Assembly (NCBI GenBank): GCA_948567375.1
Contig: OX419760.1
Coordinates: 13,454,001 to 13,518,000 of the forward strand
Direction of reading: 5' to 3'
DNA: 64,000 nucleotides
Source: Lunularia cruciata
Lineage: Eukaryota; Streptophyta; Marchantiopsida; Lunulariales; Lunulariaceae
A program made the translations under genes and the position numbers. This document shows positions 11,701-21,297 of this stretch, piece after piece (the stretch's first letter is position 1; the number at the start of each line of letters is the position of its first letter). The notes under the pieces are model-generated. The model was not told the DNA's origin. It was given only the letters and a program-made list of their open reading frames with translations, and made no database searches.

Positions 11701-12267
11701 CTCCTCCCCCGTCTCAGGTCCCTCATACTTCAACCTTCTTGACCACCATATCCAAATCTCTCCAACAAGCCAAATCTCACCTCCTTGTTGCTCAAAATTA
11801 TCAAAAACAATATGCGGACCACCATCATCGTGATCTCACCTTTGAAGTTGGTGATAAAGTTATGCTATCCTCTAGTAATCTAGTAATTCCTCTCACTTGA
11901 TACCCAAATTTGTAAACTTGCCCCTAATTGGATAAGACCTTTTGATGTCACCCAAATTGTCCCTCTTGTTGCTTATCGACTTGCCTTGCCTTCTCATATG
12001 CGCATCCATCCTGTCTTTCATGTTTCCAAGTTGAAACCCTTTGTTCCTAACCCCTCTTCTTTTTCCTCTCAAGTCCAACCTCCTCCTCCTCCTATCCCTA
12101 TCAATGATCATGAGGAGTATGAAGTTGATTGTATCCTTGTGCATCGCCACATCCAACGAGGATGCCAACAACATATGGAGTACAAGGTCCTTTGGAAAGG
12201 GTATCCCCTTCATGATGCTACATGGGAACCTCTTTCTCACCTCCAAAATGCACAAATGACTATCTAG
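8754..12267 (+). pseudogene. Pol remnant: protease, RT, RNase H, integrase, chromodomain
   Basis: Domains in order: aspartic protease with the active triplet changed to DFG (ILVDFGSS, near 8840); RT with motif A in KLDLCSGY at about 9830 followed at once by a TAG, and the catalytic box as FLDDILIY near 10015; RNase H with VDFDAS (10450) and TDHKP (10660); integrase zinc region with CX2C near 11160, then a catalytic core. The core has lost the segment holding its first aspartate after WEHVTQ, has SNHD in place of the usual SDRD near 11410, and keeps the glutamate in GQIERAN near 11510. At least ten in-frame stops occur, many explicable as C-to-T or G-to-A changes. The C-terminal chromodomain (12118-12267) is well preserved. 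Coordinates span the whole remnant, not one reading frame. Confidence 0.9.
12118..12267 (+). pseudogene. Integrase C-terminal chromodomain
   Basis: The segment YEVDCILVHRHI...YKVLWKGYPLHDATWEP shows the chromodomain pattern: an opening beta strand, the W-K-G-Y aromatic segment and the closing WEP before a terminal helix. In chromoviruses this domain directs integration to particular chromatin, in many cases H3K9-methylated. It is one of the least damaged parts of this copy. Confidence 0.88.
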
Positions 12268-12307
12268 GAGTTTGAAGCTTCAATGGCAACGAGGACTTCA
12301 CCAACTA

Positions 12308-12325
12308 GCAAGGGGTGGGAGAACA
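12308..12325 (+). other. Polypurine tract of the chromovirus
   Basis: GCAAGGGGTGGGAGAACA lies directly before the TG of the 3' LTR at 12326, where plus-strand DNA synthesis is primed. Confidence 0.85.
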
Positions 12326-12750
12326 TGTAACAATATGGAGTTTAGCGACATAGTTAGTAAGGCTAACAAAGTAGAGAATAAGCTAAATTAGCCTAGAATA
12401 TTCTAGAAGCATCTAGGAAGCTTCTTGAGAAGCTTCCCAACTAGTTAACTTGCATCCCAAGCAGGTAGCTTCTAGATGGAAGCTTCTAGAAGCTTCTAAC
12501 TAGCTTAGCTTGCATGCCAAGTAGGTGACTTCTAAAAGGAAGCTTCTTGAGAAACTTTTTAGTTAACTTGGCTTGCACTCTAAGAAAGCGGCTTGAGGAA
12601 GCTTCTTGAGAAGCTTTTCAAGGGCTGTGTATGCTACCTATAAATACCAAAGCCAAAGTTTATGCTAGGTATTTGGAGTTTTCCTTCATTCAAGCATCCC
12701 AATGTGAGCTTCCATTCTACTATTTCTCTCCTTGGTTTGGGTCTTTTATA
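12326..12750 (+). repeat. 3' LTR of the chromovirus
   Basis: 425 bp, beginning TGTAACAATATGG and ending TTTTATA, so the terminal CA has mutated to TA. It carries a 14-bp block absent from the 5' LTR, around 12470. The heat-shock-element matches recur here: GAAtaTTCtaGAA at 12396-12408 and TTCtaGAAgcTTC at 12484-12496. The GGATC target duplication follows at 12751-12755. Confidence 0.92.
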
Positions 12751-12755
12751 GGATC
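12751..12755. repeat. Target-site duplication GGATC, right copy
   Basis: Direct repeat of 7135-7139, immediately after the 3' LTR. The R2-like sequence resumes from this point. Confidence 0.92.
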
Positions 12756-14912
12756 CCTCCTCTACTTCTACCACATAAGTCTCTAAAACCGGCCTATCAA
12801 CAACCATAAAATGAGAGGAAAGTAGGGGTGCCAAGAGAGCTCAACTACCCAAACATGCTCTAGGTGTTGTCTCCTCTATAGATAGCAAGCCAACCTCCAC
12901 ACAAGAGCGACAAAGCCATTTATCTACATGCCAAATCTCCTATCACACACTCAAAAGTCCCTAGTCCAACAATATCACCAAAGACTCCCATAATCCTCCT
13001 ATCAAAGGCTCTTAGACATGATAGGAAGGACAAGGATGGAGGAACTGTGTGATGAGGTACATTGGTTGATGAGCAATACACAAGGAGAGTATACCAAATG
13101 CCACTTGCGGATCTCCTAGTAACGGAAGGTCATCTACATGGAGAACATCCTCTACAAGAGCAACGTCTAAGAAGCATGTGACAAAATCCTTGGATCCTAC
13201 CGGCACTCCAAGAACACGTAGTCCATTTGTAGATGTGATGCACCCCTTTGGAGGCTCAACGTGGGGAGGGATATCTAAAAGGGACCATGCCTTGCACTTT
13301 GACACCTTGACTCCCAAGCCAACTAGATGTAGCTTGGTAGTAAAGTGATTGAAGGCCTGCCTAATCTGATCTACAAGGCTCATAATGTGTGTATCATCTA
13401 CCAAGGAGTGAAATACACAACTTTACATGGCCAAAGTAGTAGATAGGAGAGCTCTAAGTGAGCCATGGAAAATAAGGGTCCTCCTAAAGGATCTCCCTAA
13501 TGTGTACCAACAATTGATTCCAAGACGGTGACTCCTTCCTATGAACAACTGTGTTGGTAGTAAAGGGAAGCAGGAGAGCCTTAAAAAGACCGCACAAAAG
13601 GAATAAAACTTGCCAAGGATCTATCAACCTCCTTAAGCTCTTTAAAGATGGATGTACGTGAGATGCTATTAAAAGCATTCTCAACATCCACTTGTAGGAC
13701 GACCCACTCTGGATGGATATCTAAGAGTGTTCTAATGCCTAGAAGTATAGCCTCACATCCTCTAGGTGTAGCTATACCAAACTGATGTGGATTGAGGTGT
13801 TGTCAAAACTGAGAACGATGTTGAAGGATAATGGTATGACTGACCAAACACAAAAAGATTTCTCCAATAGTAATTGGTCTAATGCTCCATGTGTCCTTCT
13901 CCATGATGAGAAGTCTACTAGCACCTAACACCCAACAAACATAAGAATGTCTCCTCTCGCTATTGCTGCAGCCACCTGAAACGACTCGATGAAACAAGTA
14001 GAAGGATCATCTGCCTAAAAGAAATCTCTAAGGTGCTCATAAACCATCCCTAACAAGCCTCATGAGGAAAGGCAAGGGGCAATGCACAGTGCTTGTGCAA
14101 AAAGCTACTCCCTATCAAGACTTAAGGACTACTCCGATTGATAATCTAAGACCTCTAGTGGTAGCCCCTCTACTGCCATAGGATGCAGTGAGTGTAGGGA
14201 AGAGATAGTCTCATCAGTAGAACTAGCCATAGACAAAAAGGTGTAGCACTTATGCTACTCTACTAAACTCTCCCGCTTGACCAAATGTCCTACATCGTCG
14301 TAATTGAGTGGACTTTGTGGTATCCTATGGCGAAACGTATCTCCTAAAGCATGTAGCCCTAACGGACTCCTCCTGAAGGGCTGCCCAATCCTTGCTTGAA
14401 ATCAGCCAAATCTAGTAGCTCCTTCTCTATGCCCCACATGTCCCCCTCTAGCATAACGAAGACACCATCAAGGGAGTAGGAGGAATAGGAACCATGCTAA
14501 CTCGTCCAAGGGATCATGTGCCAAACGATCAAGTGGTAGGCACAAAGCCTATCTAGCCTCATCATGGAGTGTGTGGAGTAGCCTATGGAATAGACGTGGA
14601 CATGGAAATGAAACCCGCCTCAGAAGCTAACCATTTCCATGACTCGATCGGTATCCTTGGAACGGTCAATGAAGGGATAGAAGAAGCGTGCATAGTCCCG
14701 AGTGTCACTATTGTCAATGTGGTCATTTGGCTCACGTGTGCATCCCAAGTGGTCCAATCATAGTCCTTGTGCATCTTTCCCACATGAGTCTTTACCCCTT
14801 GTGAGGTAAAACATCGGTGACACACAAGGCATGGTGTATCTTGAGCTACCCTAGGCGACCTCACATGAGGAGTGTAGCTATGGCTAGCACAAAAATAACG
14901 ATAATAATACAT
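12756..14912 (-). mobile_element. R2-like non-LTR retrotransposon copy 1, 5' part
   Basis: Minus-strand continuation of the element interrupted at 7134. From 12756 to about 14190 it parallels copy 2 (36472-37886) and encodes the RT region. Near 13390 the RT catalytic box reads VDDTHIM, so it keeps both aspartates, unlike copy 2. It then extends further 5' than copy 2. Around 14770-14835 it encodes a C2H2 finger (CLVC...KTHVGKMH, spacing CX2CX11HX4H), as found at the N-terminus of R2-group proteins. Several frameshifts and stops break the frame. The exact 5' end is unclear, between about 14900 and 15000. Confidence 0.8.
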
Positions 14913-15642
14913 GATGCATTACTCCATATCTCTCCATATCAACAAAACCACAACCTCTCACATCCCAATTCACATAAGAAAATACAATCTCTCCAAACCC
15001 TAAAATCTACAAAAGTCTACAACCTCTCGTACCTTTCAAATTCTATCTTCAAAATTTTCAAACTAAATTCACCTGGAACTTAATCATGAAAACCAAGAGA
15101 TTAGAAATAAAAATTCTTGACCCATCACTCTCAATGTGTACGGTTCACTCTAAACCCTACAAAACCTTGAAAAGCAAACAGACTAAACTAGTCTATGGAA
15201 TACTATATGCTAAAGAACCCTCGGAACATAAAGATCTTTCCTCTCACATCTCTCCCCCCTCCTCTCCCATCTACACACTCTCCCGATGCCTCCCCCGATC
15301 TCTAGAGATCCGGCACACAAGAGTGGGAAATCACCCTTTTCCCATGCTACACTCTATGTAAGATCATTAAGCACATGTCCACACGTTTAACTTTATCCTA
15401 CCTGTTAAATTTATCTTGGACCATATGCAAGTCAGTCTCTGTAAATTGGTGTTGTCTACCAAACATAATAGCTCTTTCTATGTTAAACATTCTCTTTCCC
15501 ATGTTATTGTAAAAACCACCTCCTCGATGGATCAATTGTAGCAATCCTCTCTCTTCTAAACGTACAACTAAGTATATTCACACTCTTTTCATGTCAAATA
15601 TACACTCTCGCGTGCCATTACAAAAACCACGTCTCTAATAAT

Positions 15643-15645
<3 letters not shown>

Positions 15646-15679
<34 letters not shown>
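15646..15679. repeat. (TA)n microsatellite
   Basis: An uninterrupted run of about 17 TA units. Such runs are common in plant intergenic DNA and prone to length error. Confidence 0.97.
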
Positions 15680-15680
<1 letters not shown>

Positions 15681-16029
15681 GATCTTTCGTCCTCCACCAA
15701 TGCGAGGACTCACATGCATCACTATCATTATGGCACACTCAAATCTAACGTGGATTCAAGGTAGTATCCATTTACACTCTCAATTGGATAACAAATATAT
15801 GTGGTAGTATCACCTTCGCAAATTGGATAACAAAGAGATAGAAAATTGGACCACACCTAGATAAAAAACTCATTATAAATAGCTATAGTCTGTAAAAATA
15901 AAAATATATTAATATAAGATACAAGAACCTACACCAAGACAAGAACACACCCTGAAGTCATCCACACTCTCCGTTTTCCTTTCATTACTGGAATTTAATT
16001 TAAACTCTCATCAATGGTAAATTATTCAA

Positions 16030-16172
16030 CGGTCCCCTCTGAACTACTTGATGGTACCTATAAATTTATTTTCGGAAAGGATACTCTTCCCATAACCATC
16101 GGTCTCTTAGTGACTATTTAGAAAGGTACCCTTAGATTTATGTCGGAATTGACCACTCCACCCATAACCATC
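16030..16172. repeat. Degenerate tandem repeat, period about 72
   Basis: Two copies of a block containing CGGTC, then CTCT or TTAG, then GGTACC, a TTTAT-TCGGAA segment and CCCATAACCATC. The GGTACC words lie at 16053 and 16125. It lies about 400 bp upstream of the FES1 start. Confidence 0.7.
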
Positions 16173-16546
16173 CATCCCGTCTATATGCCAATAAACTCCC
16201 TTCCAAACCACCCGTAAGCGTCTTTAGGTCCCTGAAGTTCTGAAGAACCTCGAAGCATCGCTTCCGTCTGTCACAACTGCGCACGTCGTTCTTCCTTGTG
16301 CGGCACATTTCCTTCACTTTCTTCGCGATCGGCTTCGGAGTTACTTGTTCATGTTGCTCGTTGTTCTTCCAAACCCTGCATGTTTGGTCACCTCAGGCTG
16401 CTTCTCAAGGCTTTCCCATAATTTGTTACAATTCGTGTACTGAAATTCGATCATCTACTGTTACGAGTTGAAGCGAATTCTACCGAGCACAGGCAAAATT
16501 TCACAAGAAAGCGAGGGACATTGGTTTTGAAGTTTGCAGATACAGG

Positions 16547-18648
16547 ATGGCAGGGAAGGAGCCTGATTGGCAGGGACTGCTCAAGTGGAGTCTTGCTCAC
16601 AGTGATGGTACGAGGGACCCCCAAGAAATAAGGTCTGTTAGTCTTGAATTCGTAGTTCTGCACCAGTGCTTTATTTATTAGGGTTATTTGCTCTTTCTGC
16701 GTTTGATTTCTGGTGTTCCTTAGTGAAGTTAGTTATATTTGAATTTCTCCGCTGCAGTGAGGAGAAAAGGAAATTTTTTCTCGAGGCAATGGAAAATCAG
16801 ACAATCGATGTGATTCGGAGGATGAAGGAAATCACGCTGGTCATGAGCATGCCGCAGCACGTGTTGGATGAACAAAACGTCACTACCTCAGAGCTCGAGG
16901 GTAAGGAGGTTACACTTTCAACCTTTTGCTGGTTTTTACTGTTGTGATGGGATTTCGTGTTCTGTTCATAGGCCAGTTTTACAATTTTCTTCATTGATAC
17001 TGTTCTCATTCCTTCCTCGTATGTTTGCAGAAATGCTGGAAGAATTGCAAGAGCACGTGGAGTCAATAGATATGGCGAATGGTGCAATTTCTACCTTGGA
17101 CATTGCCTGATTATCTTGTTTCCTTGAATTTATTTTTACAACATTACTACAAGTGACTTTGTGGTTGACGGTTTAGACTGCTGTATTAATTACCGAGTTT
17201 GACTTTGAGGAGCTCATCAGTACTCTCTATCATGTGACTTTCAGATTTACACGCAATCGGAGGACTGGTTCCTCTCCTCAATTATCTGAAACACCCAGAT
17301 GCGTCTATCAGGGCACGAGCTGCAGAAGTGGTCACCACCGTCGTGCAAAACAACGAGAAAAGCCAGAAGCAAGTAATGGACGTGAAGGGCCTGGAGCTGC
17401 TTTTAGAAAATTTTACCTCGGACCCTGACCTGAATGTTCGTGCCAAAGCACTCGGCGCCATTTCATGTAGGCCCTTGGTTCACATTGATTGCCTGGATCA
17501 TCTTTCCACTTCGATATCTCTGGACTTTGAAATTGAAAAGTTTGAAGATCTTGAACCCTGAGATGGTGTTGCTACATGTGCAACTATGCTCATTTTTCAG
17601 GAGAAAGGTATCATTGACGTGCAGAACATGTGGGGATTTAGTTGTTGGTAGACTTGTAGACTTTCTTCATCAACTTTCTACTTGGAGTAGAATAGGGCCA
17701 AGTTGTGGTCCCAACTCATAGTCAGGTTGTCCTCAAGCCGGTGAAGGAGCAACCTTGTGATGGCTTCACCACTCACACGTCAATCTGAACTCTTGCAGCC
17801 TTAATTTCGAATAACAAGCCCGGAGTCGCTTCTTTCCGGTTATCCAATTGCTACGCTGGACTTCGAGATGCACTTGGATCAGGGCATGGGCGGTTGCAAA
17901 GGTATTTTCTCTTTGCTTCATTAGCTTTTTGTGCACCATAAGAGGTAATTTAGTGGGAAGGAGCGTAAAAGATGTATTCAGACGTCCGCCTACCTTTGCA
18001 ATTCAGGTGCTCTTTCTTGATTGATTTTCTCAACCTAAACTGAGGACACATAGAATACTTCTGCTCTGATTTCCTGAGACCTGTTGTACGTAGATACGGA
18101 CTGGTCGATTATCCTATGATTACTGGTTTGCACAACGAAGGCAATGCAACAATGTAACATGTTTGATTTTGATTCTCGGGTTGGCTTGTAGGAAAGCATT
18201 GCAAGTGATTTTAAATCTTCTACAACAATATCCAGCTGATGGAAAAGTGGTGGCTGGCTTAGGGTTGCCTCGTGTAATCACTAGTCTGATCAACAACGAA
18301 AATGGAGGTATTAGACAGGCAGCCTTGCAGACGCTGGTCGAGATAAGCAGAGATGGCGGCCAAACAGAGGTTGCTGATTGTAACAATCAACTGAAGCAAA
18401 TACTGAGCACGAGAATAGAGCAAATTAAGCTGTATGATGCTGAAGACCTGGCAGCTGCTAAGGAAGAACGGCACTTGGTAGATGAATTGTGGCGCCTTGC
18501 TTTTGACGAGGCATCGCCCCTTAGAGAAAGTGGTTTATTAGTTTCTGAAGCAGACGAGTCCGAAGCTATGGACGTTACACATACTCCACCAAGTGGATCA
18601 ACAGTAAAGAAGGAGAAGAAGGCTCCTATGATGCTTTTGGGGCCTTGA
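16547..18648 (+). CDS. FES1: Hsp70 nucleotide exchange factor FES1 (HspBP1 family)
   Basis: Six exons: 16547-16632, 16758-16900, 17031-17081, 17245-17466, 17799-17901 and 18192-18648; 1062 bp of coding sequence, 353 residues, phases consistent throughout. FES1 is a cytosolic armadillo-repeat protein that releases ADP from Hsp70 and so drives client cycling. The N-terminus (WQGLLKWSLAHSDGT) is a family signature, followed by the conserved RRMKEITLVM and ELQEHVESIDMAN segments. Armadillo repeats follow from about residue 90 (GGLVPLLNYL, ALGAIS, NKPGVASFRL, LPRVITSLI). The C-terminal 100 residues are charged and end in a basic tail. The start ATG sits just before the signature and gives the usual family length. 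All introns are GT-AG. No damage is seen. Confidence 0.93.
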
Positions 18649-21297
18649 ATAGCTAAAGAAAGCCAATTTTGAGTACCTTGAGGTCAGTCATAGGATGCCT
18701 TCGATAGGCACATCCTAACGTTCAAGTTCACACCGATAGAAGAATCAATTTTGTTAGTTTTCAGCTTGTAAAGTTTACGAATCATTTCTTCCATCCGGAA
18801 GAGCTCAGAATCTTGTCCAAGAAAATGAGTGCTGCACGGCTCTGGTATACAGTTGATGTATGGGTTCCAAATATCGAACTATAGGGAAACTACGAATCAT
18901 GGATATAGACCATATCATGAATTTTGGTAACGAAACGAAAACTCCGTCTCAAACTGCTGTGACAATGTTTAAAGGGAAGATCACGAAACTCGTACTTTCA
19001 TAAGCGGACTCCTTTTATTCAAGTCACTCTCGAGGACCTCACTACGTGGGAATCCTTCTCTTACCCTCATCTGAGCGATACCCACAGGTTTCTTGCACAC
19101 AGAGAAACCGGATGGTTTTCACAAAGTAATGATTGATTGCTTTTCCTCTTGAGTTCTATAATCTAGTGACTCTCTACTAGTTTTCCAGAACCTAGATCAA
19201 GATCTGCTGAAGTGGCTGGCACCTGTCAGATGCCCGAGTTAAGGTATAATTCGTCTTCCATACACATTTCAGCAACAATCCGCGCATTTTTGTTTCGGAC
19301 TTGACGAGGAGGTACTCCTTTCCTGGACATGTGAAGAATTATAAGCCATGTGAAAGTGAGCAATGCCAGAGGTCTCATAAAGGCTATGCCATTGTGGCGC
19401 TTTTCTGGGAAAGTGGTCCCGTAAAGGTCGTAATCAAGACCAAAGTTGTTTTGGGAGGCCCGTGAGGATACGGATGGTATGCTACGTTTCAACGGCCAGA
19501 GCTATTTGTTATCCAATGAAGCCAATAATTTGGGGAATTTCCCTAGCTGTTGCATTTCATGGAAGAAAGGCTACGACGGATTACTGACATATGGTCATGT
19601 TATATCCATATCTTGAAGTAAATACTGCACAAAGTATGGGGAGCTCTCTCCACATGATGAGAGAGGCCTTTTCTTGTAGCAACGATTGTGTCCAGAACTA
19701 ATAGCTGTATATATATGGACAAGTACTTTATTCGTTCAAAGATCTACCTGGCCATCAGCAAGACATTCCTTCCTACTAGATCCTGCCGGTAATACTTCCT
19801 TGAGTCTGACTCGGACTGCCACTCAACTTGAAGACAAGACGGAAGGTGATGATGGTAAGGAGCTCATGTCTTATATTTTTCATATTTGGCAAACGAATGC
19901 CTCTGTTAGGAGACCCTTGCTTCAATGTACCATGGACTCCGTATCCCTTATAATTGTCGGAATTTTCAGAATTCAGCAGTGAAAGTATCGATATCTCAAC
20001 TACTAGATAACGGCACTCTTCTCTATATAATTTGATTAGAAACACAAATGATAAAACAATTTATCAAGGGCTTGGTTATTCCTCCGTATTGCGAAACTAA
20101 TCAATAATAAGTGGTATCAAGTCCTTGGAAGTTTCTATTATGCGGACACAGTTTGTGTCGCATTGTTTGTCCAAGGTAATCGGATACATCCTCGAGCACA
20201 GAACAAAGAGCCAACAAGCACCGAACTATTACCTTCACTAGAAGGATGCACTTACCGATTACAAAACATCCGTACCAGCCACGGGAAGTGTGCCGAACGG
20301 TACACCGAACCTTACTGCTCGGGGGAAACGGTCCCAGAGAAAGTGATGGTCCAAGCGGCGAGGGCATCCTATGCGCGGACAGAAATTTGGACAGAAGTCA
20401 TGACCAATCGACGGACTTCGCGCGGGAGCAGCGGGACTGCAGTGAGAGGGTGAACGAAAGTACGGGAGTCCGTAAATGCGGTACACCAGGATCGCCAGAA
20501 GTTGTCGGAAATGGATATTGACGGACCTCTGTGACGGACGGAGGCGAATGGGAAACAGGGAGCTTTGCTTGCGGACTTGGGACTTGCTTCGTTCGCTTTA
20601 TGCACGAAGAGGACAAACGAAGAAGAAAGACGGGGAAAGGTGAGGAGACTAGACCAGATCGACGTCTATGCTCCTTGTCTCAACAAGCTCCTTGTCTCAA
20701 CATTTTCGTCTGCCATCATTCGGAGTAGCTCTATCGTGGAAGGCAGGAGAGCAGACGGGAACTCGCGCTGTCACCCTTCGTCTGGAAATTACATGAACCC
20801 GGAGATAGGCTCGTAGGTTTAGCATCTGTTTCGTTCTGGAATAAATCATTCAGCCGTACCCTGGACGAATCGAGTTTTTGGAAATATTTCGGTCGACGCC
20901 CGCTGTTATCATGAGAATCAAATGCCGCGAGCTAATGTGAAAAGCTATGCTTTGATAATCTGCCGTCCGGAGGAGAAGTAGAAGCAACTCTGCGACAGGA
21001 AGGCCTTCATCTTATGCGATTTGATGGTGAGTGAGACTACCACTTTGCCCTGGACGTGCTCAAGTTGTATTGCCGGATACATGTGTTAGATGTCAGGTGT
21101 TTTGCAAAAAACGCGATAATGAATGTTACACATAACTCCCCACGGCTTTGTCCAATGCTCATCCATGGATTCTGGTTTTATGTTCACGAGACGTGATCGG
21201 CAGTAGGCGATGTTAAACGTCTCTGTAGTGATTGTGGTAATAATGTTTTCTTTGGTGGAATTTGCAGGAGAGGGAACGGGATGTAAGTAGTGAGAAT
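18649..21297. other. Intergenic region between FES1 and SEC10
   Basis: Holds the FES1 3' UTR and the SEC10 promoter and leader. No family was recognised in the short overlapping open frames. The part near 20160-20820 is richer in GC and resembles promoter or leader sequence. A splice donor AAAG|GTGAGG near 20640 could pair with TTTGCAG at 21261-21267 as a 5' UTR intron of SEC10; that pairing is a guess. Confidence 0.45.
21281..21286 (+). promoter_or_regulatory. Minimal start-stop upstream frame (ATG TAA) before SEC10
   Basis: ATGTAA lies 12 bp upstream of the SEC10 start at 21298. If it is in the mature leader, scanning ribosomes meet a start followed at once by a stop, which in other genes can stall ribosomes and lower main-frame output. 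Whether the transcript includes it is not known. Confidence 0.4.

Larger units (their letters stand above)
7140..12750 (+). mobile_element. Ty3/gypsy chromovirus, full-length but decayed, nested in R2-like copy 1
   Basis: A 5.6 kb element with all structural parts: 5' LTR (7140-7550), a tRNA-Met-type primer-binding site, gag and pol remnants in the order Gag, protease, RT, RNase H, integrase and chromodomain, a polypurine tract, and a 3' LTR (12326-12750). A 5-bp GGATC duplication flanks it. The order RT-RNase H-integrase places it in Ty3/gypsy, and the C-terminal chromodomain in the chromoviruses. Many in-frame stops, several integrase defects and LTR divergence show it is dead. It inserted into the R2-like copy after that copy was in place. 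Confidence 0.95.
14913..16546. other. Intergenic region upstream of FES1
   Basis: No recognisable gene. It holds a (TA)n run at 15646-15679 and a degenerate tandem repeat at 16030-16172. The last 250 bp are richer in GC and probably contain the FES1 promoter and 5' leader. Confidence 0.5.

Noticed and set aside
19226..19492. 88-codon minus-strand frame between FES1 and SEC10
   Set aside because: It has a hydrophobic segment and looks protein-like, but I know no family, it is a single short frame, and no supporting exon was seen.
20101..20816. Several overlapping frames on both strands near 20160-20820
   Set aside because: All six frames are unusually open because of higher GC; none shows motifs. 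More likely promoter or leader of SEC10.
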